Positions 5,942-5,962 of a stretch of DNA of 5,962 bases are shown here, piece after piece. The notes below the pieces were generated by a model. The model was not told where the DNA came from, made no database searches, and saw nothing but the letters and a program-made list of their open reading frames with translations. This DNA comes from Planctomycetota bacterium (GTDB lineage Bacteria > Planctomycetota > Planctomycetia > Pirellulales > Pirellulaceae), in NCBI GenBank assembly GCA_023417165.1, contig JAEZGD010000081.1:1-5962 (forward strand). The letters are read 5' to 3'. The position numbers were made by a program, and so were the translations under genes. The stretch's first letter is position 1, and every line of letters starts with the position of its first letter.

Positions 5942-5962
5942 CCCCCCTCCCCAGGCGTCGCT

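Noticed and set aside
5712..5962. Plus-strand frame from ATG 5712, open to the window end, with a good Shine-Dalgarno site
   Set aside because: The product is almost wholly Arg, Ser, Ala, Pro and Cys, as expected from an out-of-phase reading of GC-rich coding DNA; only the start signals look genuine.

Overview
The window looks like a chromosomal piece of a planctomycete, probably of the Pirellulales type. This is an inference from moderately GC-rich, open intergenic DNA, the protein styles (long-form SerA, a planctomycete-like short STAS protein, a very short BON protein) and weak or absent Shine-Dalgarno sites at some starts. It carries no signs of phage, transposon, CRISPR or RNA genes. The last 250 bases differ sharply in composition from everything before them.

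Layout: a non-coding leader (1-256) precedes serC (257-1366, phosphoserine aminotransferase). A 138-base gap with a large inverted repeat leads to serA (1505-3133, long ACT-containing 3-phosphoglycerate dehydrogenase). A short gap with a perfect 11-bp hairpin leads to a multi-pass M48-type membrane metalloprotease (3222-4586). After a 225-base gap comes a 73-residue stand-alone BON-domain protein (4812-5033). Convergent to it on the minus strand is a STAS-domain protein (5090-5470), with a hairpin in the 56-base gap between them. A candidate promoter and an imperfect palindrome lie upstream of the STAS gene. At 5632-5711 there is what looks like the promoter, leader and ribosome-binding site of a new plus-strand gene. 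Right at its ATG the sequence changes to about 81% GC DNA whose real coding frame is a different one and ends at 5941.

How the genes work together: SerA and SerC catalyse the first two steps of serine biosynthesis from 3-phosphoglycerate, and their adjacency on one strand makes a small pathway cluster (serB is not in the window). The retained serine-binding type ACT domain suggests feedback control of SerA by serine. The M48 protease, BON protein and STAS protein have no evident link to serine synthesis or to each other; they look like ordinary neighbours with quality-control, surface and signalling roles.

I do not see an undescribed multi-gene system here. The items most worth a second look are the composition break at about 5700-5745 (assembly chimera or real insertion), the serC-serA inverted repeat, and the palindrome overlapping the STAS promoter.
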